Source of the DNA: an uncultured Allomuricauda sp.
GTDB lineage: Bacteria; Bacteroidota; Bacteroidia; Flavobacteriales; Flavobacteriaceae
DNA length: 51,514 nucleotides
NCBI RefSeq assembly: GCF_937884665.1
Contig: NZ_CAKZYF010000207.1
Coordinates: 1 to 51,514 of the forward strand
Reading direction: 5' to 3'
In this document: one piece after another, positions 17,587 to 26,752 of the stretch
How positions within the stretch are numbered: position 1 is the first letter of the stretch
Layout: each line of letters begins with the position of its first letter
Notes under the pieces: generated by a model
Seen by the model: the letters and a program-made list of their open reading frames with translations, nothing else
Database searches by the model: none
Told to the model about the DNA's origin: nothing
Position numbers and translations under genes: made by a program

Positions 17587-17613
17587 CGATAAATGACATA
17601 CCCTGTCAAACCC

Positions 17614-17650
17614 ATGCCAGCCCGAATGACAAGCTGGCATTTTTATTTTA
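17614..17650 (+). terminator. Terminator after secG
   Basis: An 8-bp stem (ATGCCAGC / GCTGGCAT) with an 11-nt loop is followed directly by TTTTATTTTA. It closes the miaB-to-secG run before groES. Confidence 0.85.
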
Positions 17651-17655
17651 ACAGA

Positions 17656-17692
17656 TTGTCAGTTTTTTGGGTAATGGCATAATTTCTGCCAT
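17656..17692 (+). promoter_or_regulatory. Probable groES promoter with overlapping inverted repeat
   Basis: TTG at 17656-17658 and TAATTTCT at 17680-17687, 21 nt apart, approximate the Bacteroidota promoter. An inverted repeat ATGGCA-N7-TGCCAT (17674-17679 / 17687-17692) overlaps the -7 region and extends imperfectly outward (TTTGGGTA / CCAAAT). I do not see the CIRCE sequence TTAGCACTC-N9-GAGTGCTAA here. The inverted repeat is a candidate heat-shock operator. Confidence 0.4.
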
Positions 17693-17735
17693 CCAAATCG
17701 AGAATTTTTAAAACAAATACCTAAAAATTAAGAAT

Positions 17736-19669
<1,934 letters not shown>

Positions 19670-19693
19670 TTCCCACCTTTTTTAATGAATAAG

Positions 19694-19722
19694 AAAACCG
19701 CACCTAAACGTGCGGTTTTTTT
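19694..19722 (+). terminator. Terminator of groES-groEL
   Basis: A 10-bp stem (AAAACCGCAC / GTGCGGTTTT) with a 6-nt loop runs into a T-tract. It lies 24 bp after the groEL stop. Confidence 0.92.
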
Positions 19723-19798
19723 GTTATATCTACTTGTTAAATCCTTGATAAATTGGTTTCTGGGTAGAACTGCTTTTCGTAATTTAAAGCAAAACGAT

Positions 19799-22252
19799 AT
19801 GAAAGCCGTTCGCTTCTGTTCCCTCTGTGGTTTCCTTCTTTTTTTAAACTCCAATTTGGATGCACAAAAACTAGAAACCACCCAATTAAAAGAAACATAC
19901 GAGTCCCGTTTCAGTAATTATAGGGAGTCCATTCATCTACATCTAAACAAAACCACTTTTATTCAAGGGGATGAAATTTGGTGGTCGGCTTATGCGTACA
20001 ACAAGAAAAGCAACACCCCTTCAAATCCAACAAAAAACGTATACTGTAGTATCTATGACAGTGAGTGGAAGTTGGTTCAAAGAGCACTTGTCCTCATGGA
20101 AAAAGGACTTGGCCATGGCAGTTTTAAAATAGATTCCAAATGGAAAGCTGGAACCTATTATGTGAAAGCCGAAACCCAATGGATGAATAATTTTAAAGAA
20201 GAGGTTCCCTTTGTCCAAACAATTACAATTGTTGATCCTTTGTCCCAAATGGAACCCCACCTAGGTAAAACCGCTCATGATTTACAGCTGCTCCCTGAGG
20301 GAGGGCATTTGATATCTGGAACAAATAACATGGTCGGTTTACGTATTGTGGACGATAAAGGTAAAGGAGTACAAATTAAAAAAGGAGGGGTATACGATGA
20401 GGAAGACAATAAATTGACCGAAATTTTTACCAATGAGGCCGGTTTAGGACGATTTGAACTACTTCCAAAAAATCATATTTCCTACACATTAAAGGCAACC
20501 CTTGAAGATGGAAGTACCGTTGAAAAAAAGCTTCCAGAATCAAAAATCCACGGAATTGCTATGACGGTCAATAACATTTTGGCAGCAAAATTGATTGTTT
20601 CGCTGAACACGAACAACAAGACCTTTGAAGCTATTGAAAAAGATTCATTTCATTTGGCCATTCATCGTGATGGGGTTATGACCTTAAAATCCTTTGTCTT
20701 TGATAGCACCACCAAAGACATAAAAATCAATAAAAAAAGTCTTTTGCCCGGCACCAACATAATCACATTGTTCGACCAAAATTTAGAGCCTATCAGTGAG
20801 CGACTCATTTTCAACTTTCAAGGACTTGGGTTGGTCAACGCGGATGTGACAAAAAGCAAAGAAGAGAAGGACTCGGTCTATCTTAAAATAAGGGCTTATA
20901 CCTCTAAAAATAGACCTGTTTCGTTAAGTGTTTCCGCTCTACCTGCTTCTAATGGCCATAATCTAGAGCAATCCAATATTTATGGGTCCTTTCTTTTGCA
21001 TCCATATTTAAAATCAGCTATTGAGAATTCGTTCAGATATTTTTCAGATTCAGATAGAATCAAAGAGTACGAACTGGACCTGGCAATGCTCACACAAGGC
21101 TGGAGCCGTTATGATTGGGAACTCATTTTTAAAGGGGAACCCAAAATCACCCATCCCTTTGAACAAGGGGTAAATGCCCGGTTGAAGCTAAATTCAAAGT
21201 TAAAAAAAGAAGAGCGTTTGGCATTGATTGGAGATGGTGCCAGTTCAATGGTCTTACTTGATTTAGACGACTCCCAAACGCTGAAGTTGACAAATTTACT
21301 TTCAAAAAACGGGGACACCCTTAGATTTTCCATTCGAAAAAAAAGAGGAGGATTGAGAAAACCCAATTTGGAACTTCAATTTGCCCACCCCACTGAAAAT
21401 AAAGACCCTTCCTATCCCAATGAACATTTCTTATCGCAAAAACAGTCTTTGAACACAATTCCAGGTGAATCTGTGGGAAACATCCCCATCAAGCTAATAA
21501 CAGATATCATCGAATTGGATGAAGTTGTATTGACCGAAGAGAAAAACAAAGCGAAGCTCGTTAGGAAATCACCTTTGATGAATGACACATTCAAGGGTTT
21601 CAAAATAGGTGAGAAAGAAATACGAAACAATGTGTATTTATTGGATTTTATCGCAAAACAAGGGTTCAATGTAGATTTTATTGTGCAAACGGGACAAGTG
21701 GTACTTGGTAATAGTAGGCCAGGAACTTCTCAAGGAGGTGCATTTGGCGCAGCTACGCCCAACAACAGTAATGCAAGATTTCCCCTTACTTCAAATTCCA
21801 GGGCTTCCTTTATCAGGGTTTATGAAAATGATTTTTTGGTAAATGATTTGAGACAACTCTTAAATGTACCTATGAGCGAAATCGACGAAATCTATTTTGA
21901 ACGCAATGGTCTGGCAGGGGATTCTTTTGATTCATCGGCCGGGATCATTCGAATCTACAGGAAAATAGGTCCGCGTTCACAATCAAATTCAGTCTATTTT
22001 GCCGAAAAATTGGTAGAGAACAGTTTTTCGAGACCCAAAACCTTCTATAGACCCAAGTATGTTGCAAGTGGAGGTGACGCTTTTGAAAATTACGGCATTG
22101 TACATTGGGAGCCAAAACTGACCACTGACGAAAATGGTGAAGTAGGGTTCAAAATCCCCAAGGACAAGATTTCATCGGTAAAAGTTTTTATAGAAGGTAT
22201 GGGGGAAGATGGCTCCTTGCTCTCCCATACTGAAGAAATTCAATTAGATTAA
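19799..22252 (+). CDS. Secreted MG2-like / TonB-plug-domain protein without barrel (817 aa)
   Basis: The frame is open from 19685, but that part crosses the groEL terminator. I start at MKAVRFCSLCGFLLFL, which gives a clear signal peptide ending near LDAQ. Residues of about 35-200 look like a macroglobulin MG2-type domain (LNKTTFIQGDEIWWSAYAY, AGTYYVKAETQW). A carboxypeptidase-regulatory-like segment follows. Around residues 600-720 there is a TonB-plug-like part ending DSSAGIIRIYRKIG. The terminal segment (ENYGIVHWEPKLTTDENGEVGFKIP) is again Ig-like. It is too short and lacks the beta-barrel of a true receptor. It is probably a periplasmic or surface protein of unknown substrate. Confidence 0.75.
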   Translation: MKAVRFCSLCGFLLFLNSNLDAQKLETTQLKETYESRFSNYRESIHLHLNKTTFIQGDEIWWSAYAYNKKSNTPSNPTKNVYCSIYDSEWKLVQRALVLMEKGLGHGSFKIDSKWKAGTYYVKAETQWMNNFKEEVPFVQTITIVDPLSQMEPHLGKTAHDLQLLPEGGHLISGTNNMVGLRIVDDKGKGVQIKKGGVYDEEDNKLTEIFTNEAGLGRFELLPKNHISYTLKATLEDGSTVEKKLPESKIHGIAMTVNNILAAKLIVSLNTNNKTFEAIEKDSFHLAIHRDGVMTLKSFVFDSTTKDIKINKKSLLPGTNIITLFDQNLEPISERLIFNFQGLGLVNADVTKSKEEKDSVYLKIRAYTSKNRPVSLSVSALPASNGHNLEQSNIYGSFLLHPYLKSAIENSFRYFSDSDRIKEYELDLAMLTQGWSRYDWELIFKGEPKITHPFEQGVNARLKLNSKLKKEERLALIGDGASSMVLLDLDDSQTLKLTNLLSKNGDTLRFSIRKKRGGLRKPNLELQFAHPTENKDPSYPNEHFLSQKQSLNTIPGESVGNIPIKLITDIIELDEVVLTEEKNKAKLVRKSPLMNDTFKGFKIGEKEIRNNVYLLDFIAKQGFNVDFIVQTGQVVLGNSRPGTSQGGAFGAATPNNSNARFPLTSNSRASFIRVYENDFLVNDLRQLLNVPMSEIDEIYFERNGLAGDSFDSSAGIIRIYRKIGPRSQSNSVYFAEKLVENSFSRPKTFYRPKYVASGGDAFENYGIVHWEPKLTTDENGEVGFKIPKDKISSVKVFIEGMGEDGSLLSHTEEIQLD

Positions 22253-22253
22253 A

Positions 22254-22970
22254 TTAAATCACACCAATTAGCATGGAAAGCGCCATTACCAACATGATGG
22301 TATTTTCAATAAAGGTAGCTTCGGTCATAGGAAGGTTCAATGCAGTGCCTAAACACGCACAACGTATGTTTTTTTTATCCAACAAGGTCTTGATAACCCC
22401 AATTGTAGTTATACCGAGAATGGCCACAGTGGCCCATAGTGCAATCGAAACCTGAATTCGCATCAAAAACAAAATCCCCAATAAAAGTTCAATGAAAGGA
22501 TATGCCCATCCATAAAAGGGAACCGCCTTTGCCAGGGGGTCATACATTCGAAAACTTTCAGGAAAGCCCTTTAAATCCAAAAACTTAAAGAAACTGAACA
22601 CAATGTAAAACAATCCCATAAAATCAAGCATCGCTTCCGAAGTGCTCCAGTTCCTATAATTCAGTAAAAAGGCCGAAGCGAAGAGATAAGTAAAGATCAA
22701 GAAAAGGGGACGCAACTGTCCCCATTTTGACTTTTCTTCGGATATGGTCTGAAGTGAATCGATATTCCCTTTTTCTGTAATGACATACTTTGTGGGTAGA
22801 ATCGACTGAATTTCGGTCAAAGGAATGGGATTTGGCATTTCTAGGATGGCCTCCTCTTTTTCCAAATCAACTTTTACTTCCAAAACACCATCAACATTGG
22901 ATAACTTCTCTTGAACCGAAGCCACACAACCTTGACAGGTCATTCCCACTATGGAATAGGTTTGTTGCAT
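22254..22970 (-). CDS. HMA domain-MauE/DoxX-type membrane fusion
   Basis: The N-terminal ~70 residues are a heavy-metal-associated domain with GMTCQGC (Cys12, Cys15). The rest has four or five transmembrane helices (about residues 88-105, 112-128, 148-170, 174-192, 218-237), typical of MauE/DoxX-like proteins. A GxxCRCACLG-type cluster (NIRCACLGTAL) lies near residue 203. A cytosolic HMA domain would bind Cu(I) or a similar soft metal, and the membrane part could be involved in thiol or metal handling. It abuts the upstream secreted HMA protein gene with no gap and is last in the module. Confidence 0.85.
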   Translation of the reverse strand: MQQTYSIVGMTCQGCVASVQEKLSNVDGVLEVKVDLEKEEAILEMPNPIPLTEIQSILPTKYVITEKGNIDSLQTISEEKSKWGQLRPLFLIFTYLFASAFLLNYRNWSTSEAMLDFMGLFYIVFSFFKFLDLKGFPESFRMYDPLAKAVPFYGWAYPFIELLLGILFLMRIQVSIALWATVAILGITTIGVIKTLLDKKNIRCACLGTALNLPMTEATFIENTIMLVMALSMLIGVI

Positions 22971-23327
22971 TTAGTGTTTTTTGCTATCGTCCAAATCGTC
23001 ATCCCGATACCTACAACAAGGATGGACACTGTTATACGCTTCTTGGGTAGCTTTCAACTCCTTGGTATCATGACCCACGTGGACTATGGCAGATTTAATC
23101 TGCATGGTATTGGTTTTACGTTCGTCAACAATCAAAGACAATTGATGCGATGGAATATCCCAAAAAGCATATTTTACTCCGGGTACACCTAGGGCCGCTT
23201 TTTCAATACGCACTTTGCACATTTCGCATACACCATCTACTTCAAAGGTCATTTTCTTGTTTTTTTCTTGCCCAAAACAGACCATCGAAATCAATACGCT
23301 CGTTAAAATTACTATTCCTTTTTTCAT
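22971..23327 (-). CDS. Secreted HMA-domain metal-binding protein
   Basis: A signal peptide (about residues 1-19, ending MVCFG) is followed by an HMA-like domain with VDGVCEMCKVRIEKAAL (Cys34, Cys37). The C-terminus carries an extra thiol pair and acidic/His tail (HPCCRYRDDDLDDSKKH). It looks like a periplasmic metallochaperone. It is 23 bp downstream of the TonB receptor gene and directly abuts the HMA-MauE gene. The metal is unknown, with copper the default inference for CxxC HMA domains. Confidence 0.88.
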   Translation of the reverse strand: MKKGIVILTSVLISMVCFGQEKNKKMTFEVDGVCEMCKVRIEKAALGVPGVKYAFWDIPSHQLSLIVDERKTNTMQIKSAIVHVGHDTKELKATQEAYNSVHPCCRYRDDDLDDSKKH

Positions 23328-23350
23328 TTTTTTAATATTACTTATTCCAA

Positions 23351-25585
23351 TTATGATTTAAATCGAAAACCCATATATACCATTCTTCCCAATATGGGAG
23401 CAAACACAATAGACGTATCAAAGTTTGGTCCAAATGGGTCTTGTGCCCCCAGAACAGGATTGTCCTGCCTAAAGCCTGTCAAGTTCTCTCCTCCTACATA
23501 CCATTCAAACTTGAAAGAAAAGACACGGGTTATTTGTGTATTCATAAGACCATAACCGTCTGCAAAATTCCCTAATTGAAATTCAACTGGGTTTGAAGCC
23601 GTGTTCGGCAACCGCTGCCTTCCCAGAGCTTGGAAGGTATAGTCAAATCGCCATTGACTTCCATTCTCCTTCGGGGCACTATTGTATCCAACGTTTGCAA
23701 AATACCGATGTTGCGCCTGCAAGGGGCGTTGCAATAGCCCTGTCTGATAGGTTGTTTCCACATCGTAATACTTGTAGGCCATTCGCAACTCAAGGTTGTG
23801 CAGTATTTCGTGATTGACCTCGACCTGCAGACTATTGGCAAAACTCTTCCCATCTAAATTGGAAAATCGGACTTCATTGGGATTTTCCCAGTCCACCACT
23901 ACTTGATTTTGGAAATCGGTTCGGTAAAAATCTACAGAAAATGAACCGGGATGGTTCAAAAAAGTGAACTTTTGGAGAAATCCAAATCCGAAGTTGACCG
24001 CTTTTTCCGCATCAAACCCATAAATATTTCCTCCATTACCGTCCAACTGGATAACGCGACTTGAAGCGAACAACTTTTGGTTCTCGGCAAAAATATTAGC
24101 GGCCCTGCGTCCCAGTCCAAAAGACCCTCTCAGACTCCCCCTTTCCCAAGGCGTATAGCGTATATGGATTCGGGGCGTGAAAAAAGTGCCCAGTCTGTTG
24201 TGTGTATCCAAACGCAGTCCGGCGGTCAAACTCAATTTTTCCAGATTGGTATAACTGTACTCAAAGAAAGCCCCCAGGGATTGGTCCGCTCTTCGAAAAC
24301 GTTGGGCATTCACCTGTTCATCATAACCATCATAGGCAAAACTTACGCCAGTAGTAAACTTATGGTTTGTATTTCCGACAATGGAATTGAACAGGAAGTT
24401 GGAATAAACGCTTTCATGGTCAATATCGTACACATTGAGCCCATAAAAAGAATCTTGGGCGTGGTTGCTATAAGAGGCTTGAAATCCGAAACTTTGAAAA
24501 GGAAGTTCTGGGAAAACATAGCCCAACTTTACCGAACTATCAAATCTTCGGGTATCGATCTCACTACCCCAGGTATTGGTGGTGAAACGGTCGGTATCTG
24601 GATTAAAATCCAATTGACCCACTTGTTTTTCATCGTTCAAAAAGCGAATATTGAAGAAGCTCACCCAGCCTTTTTCCGGATTTTGATATTGCCAACGGTT
24701 CATCACATTGATTTGGTTGGCCAGCGGCGCATCTAAAAAACCATCGTCATTGTTATCCACCTCCACATCCCTTCGATTCCCATGGACGTAAAAACCCGTG
24801 CTCCAGGTATCGGATAGTTTCGTATTTAAATGGGTATTGAGTTCCAACCTTCCGTTCAAATTGGCATAACCATTCACAAAAATAGGGACATCCGAAAGGG
24901 GCTTTTGCAGCTCTGTATTGATTTGACCTGAAATGCTTTCATACCCATTGGTCACACTACCTGCCCCCTTGGTAATTTGGATACTCTCTACCCAAGTACC
25001 AGGGGTAAAAGTAAGTCCATAGGCTTGTGACGCCCCACGGACCATCGGAATGTTCTCTTGATTGATCAAAAGATAAGGACTCGTAAGTCCCAACATCTGA
25101 ATCTGTCTCGTCCCGGTCAAGGCATCGTTAAAATTGACATCGATGGCAGGATTGGTCTCAAAACTTTCTGAGAGATTACAACAAGCAGCCTTTAAAAGCT
25201 CCTTGCTATTCACCGTAACCACGTTCTGTGGCGAGAAAAGGGCCTTTTCCACAGCCTCTTTCTTCTGTTCAACAACTACCTCATCCAACTGATTGGAGGG
25301 TTCTAAAAAATGGTTTACCGTTCGTGGTGAGTCAATCATCAACGTATCAGTCTTAAAGCCGATGTAACTAATGACCAACTTGTTATATTCAGACTCATAT
25401 GGAATGGTAAAGGTTCCATCTTCCCGGGTTATCGTTCCTAAAGGAGAATTTAACCAATACACGTTGGCGCCTGAAAGACCAATGCGTTCCTTGTTTGAAT
25501 TGGCCTCCATGACCACCCCTTCTATTTTGTCTTGGGCAGTCAGCAAAATCGGAAACCAAAAGAGTAAAATGCTAATTTTTTTCAT
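23351..25585 (-). CDS. TonB-dependent outer-membrane receptor (probable metal uptake)
   Basis: The order is: signal peptide (residues 1-18), carboxypeptidase-regulatory-like beta-sandwich (about 20-95), TonB-box-like region (LDEVVVEQKK), plug (about 120-225; LLINQENIPMVRG, ITKGAGSVTNGYESISGQIN), and a 22-strand-type barrel to the C-terminal YMGFRFKS. A conserved-looking cysteine pair sits at the start of the plug (KAACCNLSESF, Cys135-136), unusual for outer-membrane receptors. With HMA proteins downstream and a Cys-rich protein upstream, a soft-metal or metallophore substrate is inferred. The length of 744 aa is normal. Confidence 0.93.
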   Translation of the reverse strand: MKKISILLFWFPILLTAQDKIEGVVMEANSNKERIGLSGANVYWLNSPLGTITREDGTFTIPYESEYNKLVISYIGFKTDTLMIDSPRTVNHFLEPSNQLDEVVVEQKKEAVEKALFSPQNVVTVNSKELLKAACCNLSESFETNPAIDVNFNDALTGTRQIQMLGLTSPYLLINQENIPMVRGASQAYGLTFTPGTWVESIQITKGAGSVTNGYESISGQINTELQKPLSDVPIFVNGYANLNGRLELNTHLNTKLSDTWSTGFYVHGNRRDVEVDNNDDGFLDAPLANQINVMNRWQYQNPEKGWVSFFNIRFLNDEKQVGQLDFNPDTDRFTTNTWGSEIDTRRFDSSVKLGYVFPELPFQSFGFQASYSNHAQDSFYGLNVYDIDHESVYSNFLFNSIVGNTNHKFTTGVSFAYDGYDEQVNAQRFRRADQSLGAFFEYSYTNLEKLSLTAGLRLDTHNRLGTFFTPRIHIRYTPWERGSLRGSFGLGRRAANIFAENQKLFASSRVIQLDGNGGNIYGFDAEKAVNFGFGFLQKFTFLNHPGSFSVDFYRTDFQNQVVVDWENPNEVRFSNLDGKSFANSLQVEVNHEILHNLELRMAYKYYDVETTYQTGLLQRPLQAQHRYFANVGYNSAPKENGSQWRFDYTFQALGRQRLPNTASNPVEFQLGNFADGYGLMNTQITRVFSFKFEWYVGGENLTGFRQDNPVLGAQDPFGPNFDTSIVFAPILGRMVYMGFRFKS

Positions 25586-25621
25586 GTATGTATTGAATCA
25601 TTACTAAATAAATAGTTGACA

Positions 25622-25643
25622 CCTCGACTTGTATGAAGTCAAG
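25622..25643. repeat. Small hairpin between HYC-type gene and TonB receptor gene
   Basis: CCTCGACTT and AAGTCAAGG form a near-perfect 9-bp stem with one mismatch around a 4-5-nt loop. No T-tract follows on the minus strand, so it does not look like an ordinary terminator. It could be an RNA-processing site or a binding site. Confidence 0.35.
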
Positions 25644-25666
25644 GGTATTCAGTTAGATCCAATACA

Positions 25667-26077
25667 TCATATTAAAAAGACCTGGTCCAAAAGATGAATG
25701 TCCCTGACCAGAACGGGAGGTGGATATTCCTTATGTGGAATAGTTTGTTCTTCAAGAGGTACAAATAAATCCAAATAGGACATAAAAAAAGCAGAAAAGA
25801 AAACCTGTTGCTCCAATTCCAAATCAGACCAAGTAAGTTTTAAATCGTCTTGACCTGTAAGAACAAAGGATTCATCGTCACAACAACCCGGTTTTTCGAT
25901 GTCTTTTTCCAATATGGCCAGGGCTGTTTCCATTCCGCAGCCATCGGCTTTAGCAAAAAAAGAAATATCCATGACACGACCCATACACAGGTGCTTTTCC
26001 ACACTCCATGAAATAGTGGAAAGGAGCACCAAGAGAGACATGAATACAGAAAATATGTGTTGTAAACTCTTTTTCAC
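25667..26077 (-). CDS. HYC_CC_PP-type small secreted cysteine protein, GTG start
   Basis: From GTG at 26077 the product starts VKKSLQHIFSVFMSLLVLLS, an N-terminal signal with positive charges. Then comes KHLCMGR (His29, Cys31), an isolated Cys47, a vicinal pair GCCDDE (Cys65-66) and, near the C-terminus, KEYPPP. These features match the family I know as HYC_CC_PP, here with HLC rather than HYC. It is about 136 aa. It is first in an apparent operon with a TonB receptor and two HMA proteins. Function is unknown. Periplasmic metal binding is inference. The longer frame upstream is non-coding promoter DNA. Confidence 0.8.
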   Translation of the reverse strand: MKKSLQHIFSVFMSLLVLLSTISWSVEKHLCMGRVMDISFFAKADGCGMETALAILEKDIEKPGCCDDESFVLTGQDDLKLTWSDLELEQQVFFSAFFMSYLDLFVPLEEQTIPHKEYPPPVLVRDIHLLDQVFLI

Positions 26078-26081
26078 AGAG

Positions 26082-26111
26082 CAAAAATACAAAATATGTC
26101 GCTTTTCCAAA
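26082..26111 (-). promoter_or_regulatory. Promoter of the HYC/TonB/HMA module
   Basis: TTTG (26111-26108) and a perfect -7 box TATTTTTG (26089-26082) are separated by 18 nt. The box ends only 4 nt before the GTG start codon, which leaves essentially no leader. Confidence 0.6.
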
Positions 26112-26198
26112 TAAAGTGCGCTAAGACTTAACCAAACTTTAGCGCAATACCGTTGAAATTTTTTCGATTTTTGCACCACTATTTTACACCCAAAATAC

Positions 26199-26204
26199 AA
26201 GGAG
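26199..26204 (+). promoter_or_regulatory. Strong Shine-Dalgarno, rare in this window
   Basis: AAGGAG lies 6 nt before the ATG of the GAF-domain reductase gene. Most other starts in this window lack a recognisable Shine-Dalgarno. It confirms the start at 26211. Confidence 0.65.
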
Positions 26205-26210
26205 AAAATC

Positions 26211-26660
26211 ATGTTTAAAGCCTTAAAACCTCAGGTAGAAGAAATCCTAAAGCAAGATGAAACCGTGAAAAATCGTTTGCAAGCCGTATGTGAACTTTTG
26301 AAAAAGGAAGTCCAATATTATGATTGGGTAGGTTTCTACTTTAGAAATGGAGATAAGGAAGAATTGAAGTTGGGTCCCTACGCCGGGGAACCTACGGACC
26401 ACACCATTATTCCTTTTGGAAAGGGAATTTGCGGACAAGTAGCCTTGAGCAACGAAAATTTTGTTGTCCCGGATGTAGCGGCCCAAGATAATTACATCGC
26501 CTGTAGCATCACCGTAAAATCTGAAATAGTAGTTCCACTTTTTGTAAACGGAGAAAATGTGGGCCAGATCGATATAGATTCCAATACTTCCGATCCCTTT
26601 TCCCAAGAGGACGAGCACTTTTTGGAATTTGTCAATGAAAAGGTAGCGCAGATTCTTTAA
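26211..26660 (+). CDS. GAF-domain protein, free methionine-(R)-sulfoxide reductase-like
   Basis: The 149-aa protein is a single GAF domain of the YebR/fRMsr type, which reduces free methionine-R-sulfoxide. Two of the three cysteines of E. coli fRMsr are present with the same 24-residue spacing: Cys74 in GKGICGQVA and Cys98 in NYIACSI. The third (Cys84 in E. coli) is replaced by His64, so disulfide relay must use two cysteines. SEIVVPLF and GQIDIDSN match the family. It is monocistronic or read together with purH, and divergent from the HYC module. Confidence 0.85.
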   Translation: MFKALKPQVEEILKQDETVKNRLQAVCELLKKEVQYYDWVGFYFRNGDKEELKLGPYAGEPTDHTIIPFGKGICGQVALSNENFVVPDVAAQDNYIACSITVKSEIVVPLFVNGENVGQIDIDSNTSDPFSQEDEHFLEFVNEKVAQIL

Positions 26661-26712
26661 AACTCATCCCTTTTTGTTGATAACCCAAGCTTATTTTTCA
26701 TAACAAAAAAAT

Positions 26713-26720
26713 TACTTTTG
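26713..26720 (+). promoter_or_regulatory. Possible purH -7 box
   Basis: TACTTTTG matches the Bacteroidota -7 consensus TAnnTTTG and lies 32 nt before the purH ATG. No convincing TTG is found at the expected -33 distance, so the call is tentative. Confidence 0.35.
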
Positions 26721-26752
26721 TGTGCTTAAGAAATTGATTTTTAGGACACCAC

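Noticed and set aside
19685..19798. N-terminal extension of the plug/MG2 protein
   Set aside because: The extension is encoded by the groEL terminator hairpin and would bury the signal peptide. The ATG at 19799 is preferred.
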